Positions 63,633-64,000 of a stretch of 64,000 nucleotides of DNA are shown one piece after another. The notes under the pieces were generated by a model that had not been told where the DNA came from, did not search any database, and worked only from the letters and a program-made list of their open reading frames with translations. The DNA is from Parvibaculaceae bacterium (lineage in GTDB: Bacteria; Pseudomonadota; Alphaproteobacteria; Parvibaculales; Parvibaculaceae), in assembly GCA_019636015.1 (NCBI GenBank), contig JAHBYJ010000001.1:2170066-2234065 (forward strand), given 5' to 3'. The position numbers and the translations under genes were made by a program. Numbering within the stretch: position 1 is the first letter of the stretch; each line of letters begins with the position of its first letter.

Positions 63633-64000
63633 ATGAACGGTACCCAGTCAAATCCAGTTGTCGCTTTTGGCGATCGCCGCCGCGCGGCGCCGGACGAAAA
63701 TGCAATCGGGGATTTCTCTCCGTGGGAAGTGCTGCGCGGTATCTGGGCGCGCAAGCAGATCATCCTGCTCGCCTTCGCCGGTTTCATGACCCTCGCCGTA
63801 TTCTGGCTCATGACGGCAACGCCGACCTATACCGTCGAGGCGCGGGTACTGCTCTCTCCCCGCACGGGCGAGATCTCGACATTCGATGTCGAGAGCGCAC
63901 CGCTCCTTCCGGATAATGAAACGCTCAACAGCGAAATTCAGGTTATCACCTCGCGGCCCTTGATTGCGCGCCTGATCACCGACCTTGGCCTCGCGGCAAA
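63633..64000 (+). CDS. Wzz/Wzc-like polysaccharide co-polymerase (N-terminal part)
   Basis: The first 122 codons of a membrane protein whose Wzz domain is clear: DFSPWEVLRGIWARKQIILL precedes a span (about residues 44-61), then PTYTVEARVLLSPR, LLPDNETLNSEIQVITSRP and LIARLITDLGLAA. This matches GumC/ExoP-type chain length determinants, which often carry a C-terminal tyrosine kinase. The gene runs off the right edge. Start ATG 63633, preceded by GGGGCGG. It is divergent from the Wza-like gene and belongs to the same polysaccharide locus. Confidence 0.88.
   Translation, partial: MNGTQSNPVVAFGDRRRAAPDENAIGDFSPWEVLRGIWARKQIILLAFAGFMTLAVFWLMTATPTYTVEARVLLSPRTGEISTFDVESAPLLPDNETLNSEIQVITSRPLIARLITDLGLAA

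Overview
The window is a stretch of GC-rich alphaproteobacterial chromosome. Evidence for this: LexA-type operator GTTC-N7-GTTC before uvrA, a PopZ/DUF2497 protein, TrmFO, A-type carrier ErpA, and long conserved blocks (gyrA-coaD-two cyclophilins-queA-tgt; yajC-secD-secF-Mth938; argS-SPOR-nagZ-scpA-scpB-tatABC-serS-surE-pcm-LysM/M23). Gene content and composition suggest a Parvibaculum-like member of the Hyphomicrobiales; this is inference from memory, not a search.

Layout. 1-5 kb: the 5' part of glmU, galE, a beta carbonic anhydrase, a RodZ-like HTH/SH3 membrane protein and a tandem pair of Rnk/GreA-C-domain proteins. 5-7 kb: a GFA-family protein, a DUF1993 protein and a short AT-richer patch with an orphan lipoprotein next to tRNA-Lys. 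7-14 kb: the minus-strand gyrA-coaD-ppi-ppi-queA-tgt block, with a palindromic repeat before queA. 14-17 kb: ssb followed by an SDR/DoxX fusion, a DUF2269 protein and a PP2C-like phosphatase. 17-27 kb (plus strand): SOS-controlled uvrA, a Tat-exported PhoD phosphatase, two tandem amidases and trmFO.

27-46 kb is almost all minus-strand housekeeping: two homologues of mitochondrial complex I assembly factors close to secDF/yajC, an AAA ATPase (plus strand), an NlpD-like lipoprotein, protein repair (pcm, surE), serS, the Tat translocase, condensin partners scpA/scpB, cell wall recycling (nagZ), a SPOR protein, argS and a dGTPase. Many of these genes overlap by 1-8 bases (ATGA, GTGA, TGATG), indicating translational coupling.

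46-54 kb is accessory: erpA, a PAS protein, xth, a second GFA protein, a class D beta-lactamase, an M81 (MlrC-like) peptidase, an EthD protein, a Sel1-repeat protein, a zinc alcohol dehydrogenase and two small membrane proteins, with a second palindromic repeat. 54-60 kb: valS, popZ, tolC and a second PCMT-like gene, then tRNA-Cys. The right end (60.3-64 kb) enters a polysaccharide locus: O-antigen ligase-like protein, GT4 glycosyltransferase, Wza-like export lipoprotein and, divergently, the start of a Wzz/Wzc-like gene.

No rRNA, CRISPR array, transposase, integrase or prophage gene was seen. I found no convincing wholly novel system. The most unusual points are a tRNA-guanine transglycosylase lacking most of its zinc ligands, a GyrA with Gln at the quinolone-critical Ser83 position, a chromosomal class D beta-lactamase, a DUF1640-like small protein sharing an SOS operator region with uvrA, and the AT-rich island at the 3' end of tRNA-Lys.
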